A DNA stretch of 64,000 nt from Oxytricha trifallax (taxonomy: Eukaryota; Ciliophora; Spirotrichea; Sporadotrichida; Oxytrichidae): the NCBI GenBank assembly GCA_000711775.1, contig ARYC01017212.1:62001-126000 (forward strand). The letters run 5' to 3'. The notes beneath the pieces are model-generated. The model saw only the letters and a program-made list of their open reading frames with translations. It made no database searches and was not told where the DNA came from. This document shows positions 46,830 through 57,923 of this stretch, piece by piece (the stretch's first letter is position 1; each line of letters starts with the position of its first letter). A program made the position numbers and the translations under genes.

Positions 46830-47939
46830 TTTGAACTACTTACCTTCTATTGATATATTCCCTTAAAATTACATCTAATTACAAATCTGGCCGCATTTAT
46901 TTTATTAATCACTCTATTCTATTGATTTTACTCTTTTATAATATTTTCAAACAACTAATAACATAAACAGATGATTATAAACATAAATAAATATAACCCA
47001 TCATTTATAGATAGATATAATAAAATCAGATGCAATATATTTATATATGTTTTTATCAATTTGTTTTTTAAATTAATTGTTTGTTTTCCAATTTTATTAA
47101 TTTTATATTTCTTTTTCCAATTTTTAATTGATTAATATGTACCATTAAAATTCACTTTTAATATACCCTATCATATGTAACCATTTTTAAATCCATAATC
47201 CAAATTATATACCATGTTAATAAAAAATGAATTATCTATTTATGCAATCGATAATATTGTGAATTTATTATGAATATATTTTAAATAAATTTTATAGTTA
47301 AATTCCCTATTACCACATTAAGATATTCATTTATAATTAATGAATATCCTTGCTATTCCAGAAATATCTAATATTGTCTAAATTATATTGAATTTTTGTG
47401 CTAATACTATTTACTACTAGCCTACTCTTGGCACATCGGGTAGTAAATCTGCATTAGTATTTTTATTATTGTTCTTTTATTAAACAAATAATTCATTTGG
47501 ATAATATTTCTTCAAAAATTAATTCGCATTATAATTATAGTTTTCTTCTGTTAAGAGATGTTTTCTACATGGTTAAAGTATTGAAAGTGCTCTTATTATA
47601 TATGTCAAATCAAATATTGATTTATAAGGATCATGTAACATATCGTGATTTTTATATCTTAATGATATAAATTCCAACTTTCTTTTATGTTTTTGTATAG
47701 TTCTTTTATTTGGAAGTAATATTTTATTCTTTATTAGTGATCTTCAATATGAATAATCTTATGATTAACCAACAAAATCTCTCCCCTCATTTTTATTCAA
47801 TAATACAAAGGATTATTCAGTTGTAAGGGGTTTATTGAGGATTAATATATCGGCAACTTCCCCAATCCAATTGTACTATCTGGCTGAAGTTCTTGATGTA
47901 TTTCTTTAATATATTTCTATTTTCTTGCTACAATTTATT

Positions 47940-48600
47940 ATTTTTAATTCTAATCTTAAACATCTTCTTAATCTTGATCCTCTTCTTGTGGTTCAAATTA
48001 TTCACTACCTTTTATATTGAATTTATCTGTAAATTTACTGTAAGATTTAAATTCATTTAAATCACTTTATGTAACAAATAATTAACTGAATTGTGAAGTT
48101 GTTTTCTTAAAATAAATTTTGTTAATATTTTTTATTCTTCCCTTCCTAATGATCTTGATATAAAGAAATAAGTTGTATTTTCTCTTACTTATTTACCTAT
48201 TGCTTTAACAGAATGTCCCAAATTAATAATTCTTATTCATTTATATCTACCGCTTGTATCAAGTTCTTTATAATATTTTTTTTGCGATACATTAATAGTG
48301 TAATTAAAATAATCAAATATAACATAATTTCTTGAAGTTTTTTTAATATATATTTTGTTCACAAATCTTTTTAGCGAAATCTTCAAACCCCGTTTCATCA
48401 TTTGCAAAATATATATATTATCACAATTAGCCTTAAATTCTCGATAATCTTCGTAAGTTATAAATTTATAAAAATCCTCTACACCTAAAAAATCAGTTAA
48501 ATTCTCAGTTAAGGTTGTTTTTCCTGAATTAGTTTGATCATATATCAAAGTATGACCAAATTCCATCATTGCATAAAAAATATCAAATTCACCTTTCGAT
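47940..48600 (-). pseudogene. Fossil of a virus-like element: FtsK/HerA-type packaging ATPase
   Basis: A Walker A-like block (TLIYDQTNSGKTTL), a Walker B-like block (NYVIFDYF) and LGHSVKAIGKQVREN follow each other as in packaging ATPases of Polintons and large DNA viruses. An acidic C-terminal tail follows. It is broken. It lies on the strand opposite to the polymerase fossil and probably belongs to the same or a related element. Confidence 0.45.
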
Positions 48601-48639
48601 TGCTTAGTTTTACATATATCTATTATATTTGATAAAAAA

Positions 48640-50120
48640 ATACTTTAGCATTGTTATTGCTTCACAGTTGTTATCATTAAACAGCAAGATCTTCAATAAT
48701 TCCTATATCATCGTCAAATTTATTCTTTTTATTATCTTTAAATGATTCTTTTGGTAAATATTGTTTATCTAAATCTTCTTTATCAAGTTTGCCGTATTTT
48801 TTATTATATAGTTCATTTCTTTTTCAACCATACATAACTATTATAAAAGTACTTAATTACGAATATCATTACACATGATCTAACCAAAAATATAATAATT
48901 TTCTTGACTTTCTGTGTATAACTAACTATTCAAGAATATTTATATTAATTAAAATAATTTTTAGAAAAATATTCAGAAATATTTCAATAATTCTTGCAAA
49001 TAAATTCCATATAAACACCAAACACATTCTTATTCATCTTATTATAAATTATATCTGGTTGATATTTGAATCATAATTAAACTTCTCCCTATCACTTTTG
49101 AAATGATTCTTATTTTATTTCCTTTATTAAAGATTTTGCGGAGGATTTTTGTGATCTTATATATATTTTTGATAATATTATAACGCTTTCTTCATTTTAT
49201 CATCATTTTAAAACTAAGGATATTAGATAATGGATTCTTGTATTTTAATATCAGTTGTCAAGAAATATTGCACATAATCACTTGCTTTTTTTATTTACTC
49301 ATTTTCAATGAAATCTAAACTTTCTTAGATTGCAATGCTAAATATAATAATTGAGAAGACATATTTGAACCTCATAATGGACAAGGATCATCTGTTAATG
49401 TTTACAATCATATTTATAACACATTTTTTTCATAAAACATCTTGTAATTAAATATTTCCTATTATGACATAATTTGCTGCCCTTTTCATCTTTAAATTAT
49501 TACATATATTCTTTATATTTAATTAAGAATTTCTAGCAAATTTTAAATTCTTCCAATATTTCCACATCTTTTAAGAGATCACATACGGATTTTTATAATA
49601 TATATTTTCTGCAATATCTAAATGTTAATAATCTACAAATTCGATCCATATAATATTTAAGCATTCTATCGCAAAACATACGTAAATTAAAGATATCCTC
49701 CAAAGTTATACTATTATATTGCATATATAATTTCTTATGATGGTTGTTTGAAGAAATCAATAAACAATTATATGTTTTATGAATATCTGAACGCATTTTA
49801 AGACATTTCAAATCTTTATTATTCCTAATTTAAATATAAAGAACCAAATTTTTTAAATATATTGTATTCTAAATATTATATAAATCCTAAAATCCTTCTA
49901 TTCTTTTACACATTGAACTAACAATTTATTGTTTTTATTATCTAATTCAGATTCTTCAGTTGATTTCTTAAATTTACCTTCTTCTTATATATTGTATTTG
50001 ATTTTCTTGCAATATTTATCGCATACTTATATAATTAATTTATTATTTTAAGTTTAAGTACTTTGCTCGAAGGTTTATCATCTTTAATCATTCATGTCAT
50101 AATCTTTAATAAAAATTCCT
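48640..50120. other. AT-rich region, possible further fossil pieces on the reverse strand
   Basis: Reverse-strand frames (for example around 49,593-49,811) give weakly natural protein with scattered Cys/His, but I recognise no family. It may continue the virus-like fossil. Confidence 0.3.
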
Positions 50121-50262
50121 GATATCTTGTTACATAAAATATTCCGTGATTTGAGTTATTTACATGTAATGTTAAATATTATAATGAACTTGATCAATAT
50201 AGATCCAATAATCATTTTTAGGTTAAAGTCCGCAATTTTTATACAATATTTTTTATTGCATT

Positions 50263-50401
50263 CAAAACCCCAAAACCATTTCAGTAGTTTGATTGAGTTT
50301 TTGATTGATAAAAGTAGACTATTAGTGCATACTTTATTAGGGTTTTAATAGGGTTTATGTAGGGGTTTAAAGTTTAAACATTAGTATTTTAAGTGAGTAT
50401 A
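50263..50401 (+). repeat. Left inverted repeat of TBE-B
   Basis: Pairs with 55,445-55,583 over about 139 bp, with roughly 7% differences. Confidence 0.85.
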
Positions 50402-50423
50402 ACAAGCGAGTTTTTAAAATATT

Positions 50424-51870
50424 TCACACAAACATAAGCTAAGAGTTATATGGCAGTTCTCTAAATTTTATCTTTCTAAGTTGATGTTTGATTGTTTCTA
50501 TTGTTTGTTAATTCTCTTAGCTTGGCTTGATAATAGTTGAGCATGCAAGTTCTCTGAGACCTCCATTTATTTTATTTTTATCGAGATATTGTTTGATTCT
50601 CTGCTTAGAATCTCTCTCACCCCTGCAGCTAAAGTAATCGTTTCTTGGCATGTCGCTCTCTATTATTATTACTGCTAGAGCCCAGATATCCCATTAAGTG
50701 TCTCCATCTCTCCAATCTCTCTCTCTCTGGAAAATATCCAGGAGTGCCGTATACATTTCCTTATGCAGAGGCTTGCACTCTTTGAGCTCTGTTGAAGTCA
50801 ATAATATAAACTCTAAGAGGCTGAAAGTTCATCATGATGTTCTCTGGCTTTAAGTCTCTATGAACATAACCTAGCTTGTGAAGCTCTTCAATCCCTTCAA
50901 CTATCTGCTATACTATCTAGCTAATTTATCTCTGACATCTATTGTCAGATAAAAATTCTCTGTAAGTCATTTCAAGTAAAGGAAGCCTGAAGGCTACATG
51001 ATCTTTACCAAGTAAAATAGCATCAAGCTAGATGATATGCCTGCACTCATTTAACTTTGCCTTTTAAAGAGCATAATACTCATTAGCAAATTCCATTTGG
51101 AACTTGTCATCAGCAAGGAAGTAATTGAAAGGATATATCTTGTAAGCATATTAGTCATCTGTAATGACTCTCTTCTCTATTTTTTCTTCAAGAGTGAGGT
51201 AACTTTCTAGGCAAGAATCTAAGTCAATAATTTTTAATATGGGAATCTTCATTGCCTCTATTTTAACCATGATTTTATTGATCTCAGAGACTGGAAAGTT
51301 CTTGACTGCTTTCTTCATTTTTACTTACTTCTAGACTTCAATTCTAAGAGACTCCACTGGGTTTCTTATTCTTTTCTCTTTTAGAGGAAATTATTCCCTG
51401 TGGGTTCATGAATAAAGACAAAACTTTAATTGTGCTTTATCTTTAAGTGAACTTTGAGGTCTCTAGTATGAGAATACTTCTCACAGAACTCACAGACATT
51501 CTTCCCATCATTCTTTTAATGCTTGAGATATAACCTTGGCATATCGTTGTGTATATCTCTCAAGTGTCTCTTATAAGTTGACTTGTAAGGGAAAACTTAT
51601 TGCATTGTTTGCATTAATAGTCAACTTTGGCTGGTATTTATTAATGCTCTATGGCGGGTTGTTTACCTCCTCCTCAATTTGCACAGCTTCTTTGATGACC
51701 TCCTTCTTAACTTATATTTAAATCTCAAAGCTAGACTGGTCAAAGTTGTCATAAGTAGGCTCCTACTGAGAACAAGCGTCTCTGGTCTCTACTTTTGTTG
51801 GTTGCTGGAATGATAACTTTTATTGGCTTGATCCTCGTAATGCCGCTCTTCTCAAAAGGTTAGCGCTCAT
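50424..51870 (-). pseudogene. TBE zinc-finger protein kinase, copy B, several frame breaks
   Basis: ATG 51,870 (MSANLLRRAALRGSSQ) to TGA 50,424. Finger blocks are YQCKQCNKFSLTSQL and VCEFCEKYSHTRDLKVH. Kinase blocks are GYVHRDLKPENIMMNF (about 50,850), YIIDFNRAQR (again DFN), GTPGYFPERE and WDIWALAVIIIESDMPRNDY. At least three frame changes separate these blocks, one in the first finger, so this copy looks dead unless the assembly has indels. The order matches TBE-A throughout. Confidence 0.8.
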
Positions 51871-52384
51871 TTTAGTTTGCTGATAAATTTTATTATAATA
51901 ATGATAAAATCTACTTTTATATACGATAATAGCAAAGTATAAGACACTCTGGTAGATTCTTTGCTGAGAGGTAAGAAAATTAAACAACCATAAAAGATTG
52001 TAAGTTGACATATTTTATGAGAATTTTATACATTTTAGTAAATTAAAATACTCCTAATGAAGTTTTGTTTCTCTAGGAGGTCCTCAAAATCAAGTTTGGA
52101 CTTAATTTGGAGGTAAAGTTATTAAACATTTTTAAATTTAATATGCTCCTAATTAAGCTTTAGCCTTTAATGTTAACTCCTTATAAAGTTTGAACTTAAT
52201 TTGGAGGACCTCCTAAAATAATTAAACATTATTAGGAGAAATTTAATGGAGATAGATTGATAAAAATGGAAATCAATCTGTGAAACTTGGAGCAAGTTTT
52301 TCAATGCTTCTCCGAATATCTTTTCAAGGTTGACCTCAAGTAGGTCCTCCCTATTTAGAAGTAAGATTTTAATAAACTTAGAAT

Positions 52385-53563
52385 GGATATCTGTTCCGAC
52401 CGAGACCACCTACCCCACACAATACCAAAACCCCTACCCCACCCCATAAAATACCCCATTTCATATCAAACTTTTTGTCCTCTTGATCTGAATCGATTTC
52501 CTTCATGACATCTCAACTACATGACCCTTGAAATATAAAAAATAGAATTAAATTTTCAAAATTTTACTTCTTCTTACTAATGCTTAATTTGACTATGCAC
52601 TTAAGTTTTTACTTGATTCTCTTGATTATTCGATTTTTTATGCTTACTTTGAAAGAAAAATTAATTTAAAACTATTTTCTCTAAGTATAAATTATAATTT
52701 TTAAAAATTTTATTCATTGACAATTATGCATAAATTTTATATAAAATATTTTTATCAATTGAATCATCTCCTTTCTATATAATTCCTAAAAATAGTATTA
52801 TAATTTTTTTATTTTGTTTTAACTTTATTTCGTTTAATAATAAATATTTTTAATTTCTTTTATAAATTTGATAATAAATCCAAATATTATTTAACTATTA
52901 GATGATTGTTCTTCAAGTAAGTCTATATTTATAACTTAATAATATTAAAATATCTTGTAGATTCAATTTTGATTTGTATTACACTTCAAAAACTAGAAAT
53001 TTATTGAGAAAGGTTATCAATAAAGATTTACGTGAAGAACAATCGACTGATAGTTAAATAATATTTGGATTTATTATCAAATTTATAAAAGAAATTAAAA
53101 ATATTTTTTGTTAAACGAAATAAAGTTAAAACAAAATAAAAAAATTATAATACTATTTTTAGGAATTATATAGAAAGGAGATGATTCAATTGATAAAATA
53201 TTTTATTTAAAATTTATGCATAATTGTCAATGAATAAAACTTTTAACAATTATAATTGATGCTTAGAAAAAAATAGTTTTAAATTAATTTTTCTTTCAAA
53301 GTAAGCATAAAAAATCGAATAATCAAGAGAATCAAGTAAAAACTTAAGTGCATAGTCAAATTAAGCATTAGTAAGAAGAAGTAAAATTTTGAAAATTTAA
53401 TTCTATTTTTTATATATAAAGGGTCATGTAGTTGAGATGTCATGAAGGAAATCGATTCAGACCAAGAAGACAAAAAGTTTGATATGAAGTGGGGTATTTT
53501 ATGGGGTGGGGTAGGGGTTTTGGTATTGTGTGGGGTAGGTGGTCTCGGTCGGAACAGATATCC
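52385..53563. mobile_element. 1.18-kb foldback element inserted in TBE-B
   Basis: Arms of about 540 bp (52,385 to about 52,925 and about 53,024 to 53,563) are nearly identical inverted copies around a spacer of about 100 bp. The ends are GGATATCTGTTCCGACCGAG and its inverse, and both flanks show AT. Just inside each end is a C-rich run (CCCCTACCCCACCCC), G-rich in the other arm. It is non-coding and sits between the divergent kinase and 22-kDa genes of TBE-B. The high arm identity suggests a recent insertion or arm correction. Confidence 0.8.
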
Positions 53564-53606
53564 ATAATTTTAAATTTCATTAACATTTCTAGAAAGAGGA
53601 AGCAAG

Positions 53607-54391
53607 ATGGAGTCTATGAATAATGCAATGAAGAGAATTTAATCTCAAGATTTAATAGGAAAATTTCGAAGTAAAGAGGACCTTTATAGATATTTGGTAT
53701 AGCAAGGTAAGTTCTTAAGTAAGATTAATAAATCCATTATAGTTGGATTGTTCTTGCCAACTTAGGAGGGAACTAAAATCTCATTCTTAAAAGCCTTACT
53801 GAGTGAAGAGAAAAAAGCTTTTAAGTCTAATGAAATTAGGATGATAGAGATACCTAACTACCCTGAAATATCAGTGACAAACCTATATGACGATGCTATG
53901 AGTGATCCGGACGTAGCTCTCTACCTTCTATCAAAGCTACATCTCTCTAATAAGTTGCCAGAGAGAAACTTCTTCTTTGGTGTTCTTGCAACTTTGAAAC
54001 CTTATTAATTAAATGAAGTTATTTAAGAAGCTCATAAGAAACGTTTCAGCATCTCTCCTGAAGAAAAAGAGAAGCAAGGTATTAAAGTAAGTGACACCTG
54101 GCTGAAGGAACTTCAAAAGCATCCTTTCATCTCTAGTAAGCTTCTAACTTTATAGAAAAATCTAACACTGCTATTTATTTGATGAAAGAGCGCAGCAAAT
54201 TAAACAGAGAGAGAAAGTCTGAAATAAAGCATAAATTGAGTTAGAGACTCTTCAAAGATTTTTAAAAGCCAGACAAGATTAACATAGATGCAGGAGCTGG
54301 CACTAAGAGAAGAAACATAGGCCCAAGCAAGCCTTAAGAGGAAGAAAAGAAAGAGAAGCCAAATCCAATTACGGGCAAATTTAATTTGTGA
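53607..54391 (+). CDS. TBE 22-kDa-type protein, copy B, with C-terminal extension through a 20-nt intron
   Basis: ATG 53,607 (MESMNNAMKRIQSQDLI). The unspliced frame is open for 191 codons to TGA 54,180 (directly followed by another TGA), about 22 kDa. Splicing the 20-nt intron 54,136-54,155 joins exon 1 (529 nt) to exon 2 (236 nt) and gives 254 residues ending KPNPITGKFNL. The tail (SNTAIYLMKERSKLNRERK, then INIDAGAGTKRRNIGPSKP) aligns with the tail of TBE-A. No break is seen. Family blocks are IIVGLFLPTQEGTKISFLKA and LPERNFFFGVLATLKP. Function unknown. Confidence 0.8.
54136..54155 (+). other. 20-nt intron in TBE-B 22-kDa-type gene
   Basis: GTAAGCTTCTAACTTTATAG is a complete intron with donor, CTAAC branch-like site and TAG acceptor in only 20 nt. 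It lies at the same codon and phase as the 26-nt intron of TBE-A. Confidence 0.65.
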
Positions 54392-55445
54392 ACTTATTTT
54401 TTCGTTTAAATCTAATACTTATTTATAAACACAAAATCTCCCTTCTCTTGTGCACACTTTAGCTTTCTCATCGCTAACTCTCTTAGCAGCACTCTTAATA
54501 AAATCGACTGTATCTATCTTTAAATCATGCATCAGATGGTAGAGCAGCAATTTCTTATAATGACCTTTCAATAACCCCAATATAATTCAATTCCATTGAA
54601 CTAAGGGCTGTAAGGAACATTAAATACAGGTGTTATATTTAGCCTTTCATATTCTTTCCTTGAGTCTTTAGTTTTATGAACTGACAAGTTATCAACGAAC
54701 AGAATAATCTCTTAGTCAGCGTACTTATCTCTGAGTTATTGCAAGAACTTAATATATTATTCAGTCTTTATAGAGCGAGGGTGAATAACATAAGTCTCGA
54801 GGCCACTATCTTTACTTATTCCACCAAGAATAGCATGAGTTTACACCATAACCCTTTAGTCATAAACTTCTATATTACTATAACACTTGTACCAAGACCT
54901 TGATATAAAGGTATTGAATTTAAATACTGCCTCATCAGCGTGTATGAACTTTATATTATGCTCTTATGACCTCTGTATTTAATCGAATATATAATTTAAA
55001 TTAGTCTTATAAAATGGAACATTAAAGTCAATCACTCTCTTAATGCGATTGACTGTCTTGTAAGATATTCCTTCTTTTTATATATGTTAGCTATCGATTA
55101 AGCAGATATGTGAAACTCAGGAAATTGGCTATGAAACATCACAGCCCTCTAGGCTAGAGAGAAATGAGCCCAGTATTTAAGAGTCTTATCATTAATAAGA
55201 TATTCAATATGATGTTGCTAAAATTTTAAGGGTCTCTTAGGCTTAGAATTAAGATGCTATCTCTTTAAATTCAATGCTAATAGACAGTGAGACCTCACAG
55301 TTGCTGGAGATTTATGGAGTAGCCTTGCTATAGACGTATAATTCAGAACAGGCTTGAGTTATTCACTATATTCATCACATCCATATCGCAACTTAAACAA
55401 TAAATCTATATACTCACTGTCATAAACTGACCCCAAACCTCGCAT
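54390..55445 (-). pseudogene. TBE 42-kDa transposase, copy B, frame breaks
   Basis: ATG 55,445 (MRGLGSVYDSEYIDLLFKLR) is at the inner edge of the inverted repeat. DDE residues are in HADEAVFKF, LFVDNLSVHK and NVPYSPQFNGIELYW. At least two single-base frame breaks lie near IYKK (about 55,080) and after IELYWG (about 54,580), at places different from those of TBE-A. The 3' end overlaps or abuts the end of the convergent 22-kDa gene; the exact stop was not fixed. Confidence 0.8.
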
Positions 55446-55583
55446 ATACTCACTTAAAATACTAATATTTAAACATTAGACCCCTACATAAACCCTATTA
55501 AAACCCTAATAAAGAAAGCACTAATAGTCTACATTTATCAATCAAAAATTCAATCAAACTACTGAAAGGGTTTTGGGGTTTTG
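55445..55583 (-). repeat. Right inverted repeat of TBE-B
   Basis: Inverted partner of 50,263-50,401. It ends GGGTTTTGGGGTTTTG and is followed by AAT. Confidence 0.85.
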
Positions 55584-55586
55584 AAT

Positions 55587-55925
55587 GTATTAGATTGGAT
55601 ATGGTAGGTTAAGTTTATCATAGATGTCAAGGGAAGGTTCTCATCGCCTTCTTCCCATTCATAGTTGTATTCAAAAGATTCTTCCTCTAAGGGAATCTCT
55701 TGATCGAGTGTAGAATCTTTTTGCTGCTACTCGTCTTGTTTAGGAGTTAATTTTTCACTTTTTCATATTCATCTAGTGAAAACGAATGTCTATTATAAAT
55801 AATCAGAAATTGATTGTACGCAATCTCAAAACTCCCTTTAGGATCTTAAAAGAAGTCCTGTCAAACAAGTTAAATAAGGTTATCCTTAGGAGTTAAGACC
55901 CACATCTCAATAGTTAACTTCTAAT
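55587..55925 (-). pseudogene. Unknown coding fragment cut by TBE-B
   Basis: The reverse strand reads MWVLTPKDNLIQLV, then after an in-frame TGA QDFFQDPKGSFEIAYNQFLI and HSFSLDEYEKVKNQ. A frame change is followed by LDQEIPLEEESFEYNYEWEE, running to the TBE end. Composition is gene-like. No family is recognised. TBE-B appears to have landed in it, but I see no continuation on the far side of the TBE. Confidence 0.35.
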
Positions 55926-55935
55926 TTAATAATAT

Positions 55936-56215
55936 TAATCATATATAATAATCTCAAAAATACATTATTCTCTGTAGCCCTAATTTATAAAAATATTTTT
56001 GGCAAATTACAATATTTTTAACAAAAATTAATCATTAAAAATAATCTCAAAAATTACTTTATTCATTGTTAGCCCTAATTTAAAATTTTATTCTTGACTA
56101 ATTATAATATTTTTAATAAAATTAATCATAAAAGTAATCTCAAAAATTACATTATTCTCTGAAGCCCTAATTTATAAAAATATTTTTGACAAATTACAAT
56201 ATTTTTAATTTAAAA
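55936..56215 (+). repeat. Three tandem copies of a 93-bp unit
   Basis: Units share AATCTCAAAAAT, GCCCTAATTTA and TTACAATATTTTTAA-like segments. Successive copies of ATCTCAAAAA start at 55,951, 56,044 and 56,137, exactly 93 bp apart. It is non-coding. Confidence 0.8.
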
Positions 56216-56225
56216 AAATCAATCA

Positions 56226-56733
56226 CAAAAAAATCGCTATTTATTTAGGTTAAACGATATTTCTACGATTAAAATTTCTATTTTATATTTTTTACTTTTT
56301 TATTAATTTTTATTTTAACAATATACTTATTATCTACATTTATATTTTTTAATTTTTAGTTTTTTTTTATTTACATTATACCTTTTTATTACATAAGCAT
56401 TTCATATTAATTTTTTTACAAATTATATATTTATATTTTATTTTTTAATCGATTATATTTTATAAATATTAAAATAAGTTTTTATTTAAAATCTCTATTA
56501 AATTATTAATTTAATGTTTTTATACTGTTTTGATTTTAAAATTTTCTTAGAATAGAATTTTATTTTTAATTTCTCTTGATATAACCTTTATTATTGTTTT
56601 AATTCTATTTTTAATATAATGGAAATAGAAATGCTAATTTTTTTATATTTTATTTTTATTATTTTAGAATATTTAAAACAAGAAATATAATTCTTTATAA
56701 AAAATGTATAATCATCTCAATATATATATATAG

Positions 56734-56777
<44 letters not shown>

Positions 56778-57000
56778 TGAAATTAATTGAAATTTATATT
56801 AATCATAGAAATGAAAATATAGAATTTTCTTTAATAGAAAAGTTTTTAGTGCTTATTTGCTTTATCTATGAGATGGTTTTTTATTGATAACCCCGTCAAT
56901 TTATATTTACTTTGCGTATAATAATAATTTATAATGGTAAATATATAATAAAACTTAACTTTAATAAAAAACCTAAAAATAAAATGAAATCAAAAGCAAA
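56226..57000. other. AT-rich spacer with TA microsatellite
   Basis: Very AT-rich with no gene. An alternating TA run lies at about 56,718-56,775. Confidence 0.6.
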
Positions 57001-57109
57001 AATTCAATTTTAAGAAGCAAGGCTGCATGATATGCATTTTTGCTTCCATATATGACCCACGCTAGAGTGTTACAAACTTAAAGCTAAATTATAAAGAAAA
57101 TAACTTAAA

Positions 57110-57872
57110 AAAACATAGACTACTTAGTGAGTGAAGAAACCCTTAGTGATTGGAAAGGTTACTCACTTCATACTAGAACTATGCTTTTTCAATGACGTTA
57201 CCCTGAGTCTACTATAACAGTCTCGTAGTTATAGTACATTTACAAGACATTCAAAATAAGATACAAAGTAATGTGAACGACATATAAACTAAGTAAGTCT
57301 TGCTTAAATTGTTATAAAAAACAAAGACTAGAGAGATTCAATAAACTCTTGGAATTAGTTGATTATAGCAAAAAGATAATATATGTGGATGAGATCATCT
57401 TTAAACCATGCTAAGTCCAGCAGCATACATAATCAAGTTTAGGGAGAAATTAAAAATTATTAAAAAATGCATATAGTTAAAAGCTATATAGTCAAGACTT
57501 GAAGGCTATCAAATTAAAGTAAAATCAATTAATATGAAAGACTCTAAAACTATGATAGAGTATCTGTGTTTAAAGAATAAAAACAAAAACTTAGTAATAT
57601 TCTGGGATAAATTGAGAGCACACCATAGCAAGATGGTACAGGAATAGATTTAAAGATAAAACTGGGAGTGTGTTTGTAATGCCCCATACTCTCCAGAGTT
57701 TCTTTGCATAGTGGAGGTTTTTTAATTAGTAAATAAAGAATATAAGCAAAAAATAATTCCAAGTAATTTTCAAATGAATGGGGAAGAGCACTTATAAATT
57801 ATAAAGATAGTATACAAAGTATAAAAGTAGACGTAGTAAGACTTATAATAAAACGGCATTTAGACAAAATGA
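57110..57872 (+). pseudogene. Tc1/mariner-type DDE transposase of el.3
   Basis: Catalytic blocks: IIYVDEIIFKPCQVQQH (first aspartate), LVIFWDKLRAHHSK (second aspartate), NAPYSPEFLCIVEVF (third position; the usual catalytic Glu of the IEE motif appears as V-E). It ends at TGA 57,870, only about 50 bp from the end of the convergent 22-kDa gene. Two or more frame breaks are present. The 5' end is uncertain (homology from about 57,110). Confidence 0.6.
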
Positions 57873-57923
57873 AAAACTATATAAAGCATAATGAATAAAT
57901 AGACATGCAACATGGAATGCTGG

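Larger units (their letters stand above)
50263..55583. mobile_element. TBE transposon, copy B (5,321 bp including an insertion)
   Basis: The outer 17-mer reads CAAAACCCCAAAACC(A), varied in its last bases at the left end. Inverted repeats of about 139 bp (50,263-50,401 and 55,445-55,583) differ at roughly ten positions, and the flanks are ATT and AAT, so any target duplication has decayed. The inner inverted-repeat sequence does not match TBE-A, so this is another subfamily and an older copy. Orientation is reversed relative to TBE-A: kinase reverse, 22-kDa forward, transposase reverse. A 1.18-kb foldback element sits between the kinase and 22-kDa genes. Confidence 0.9.
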
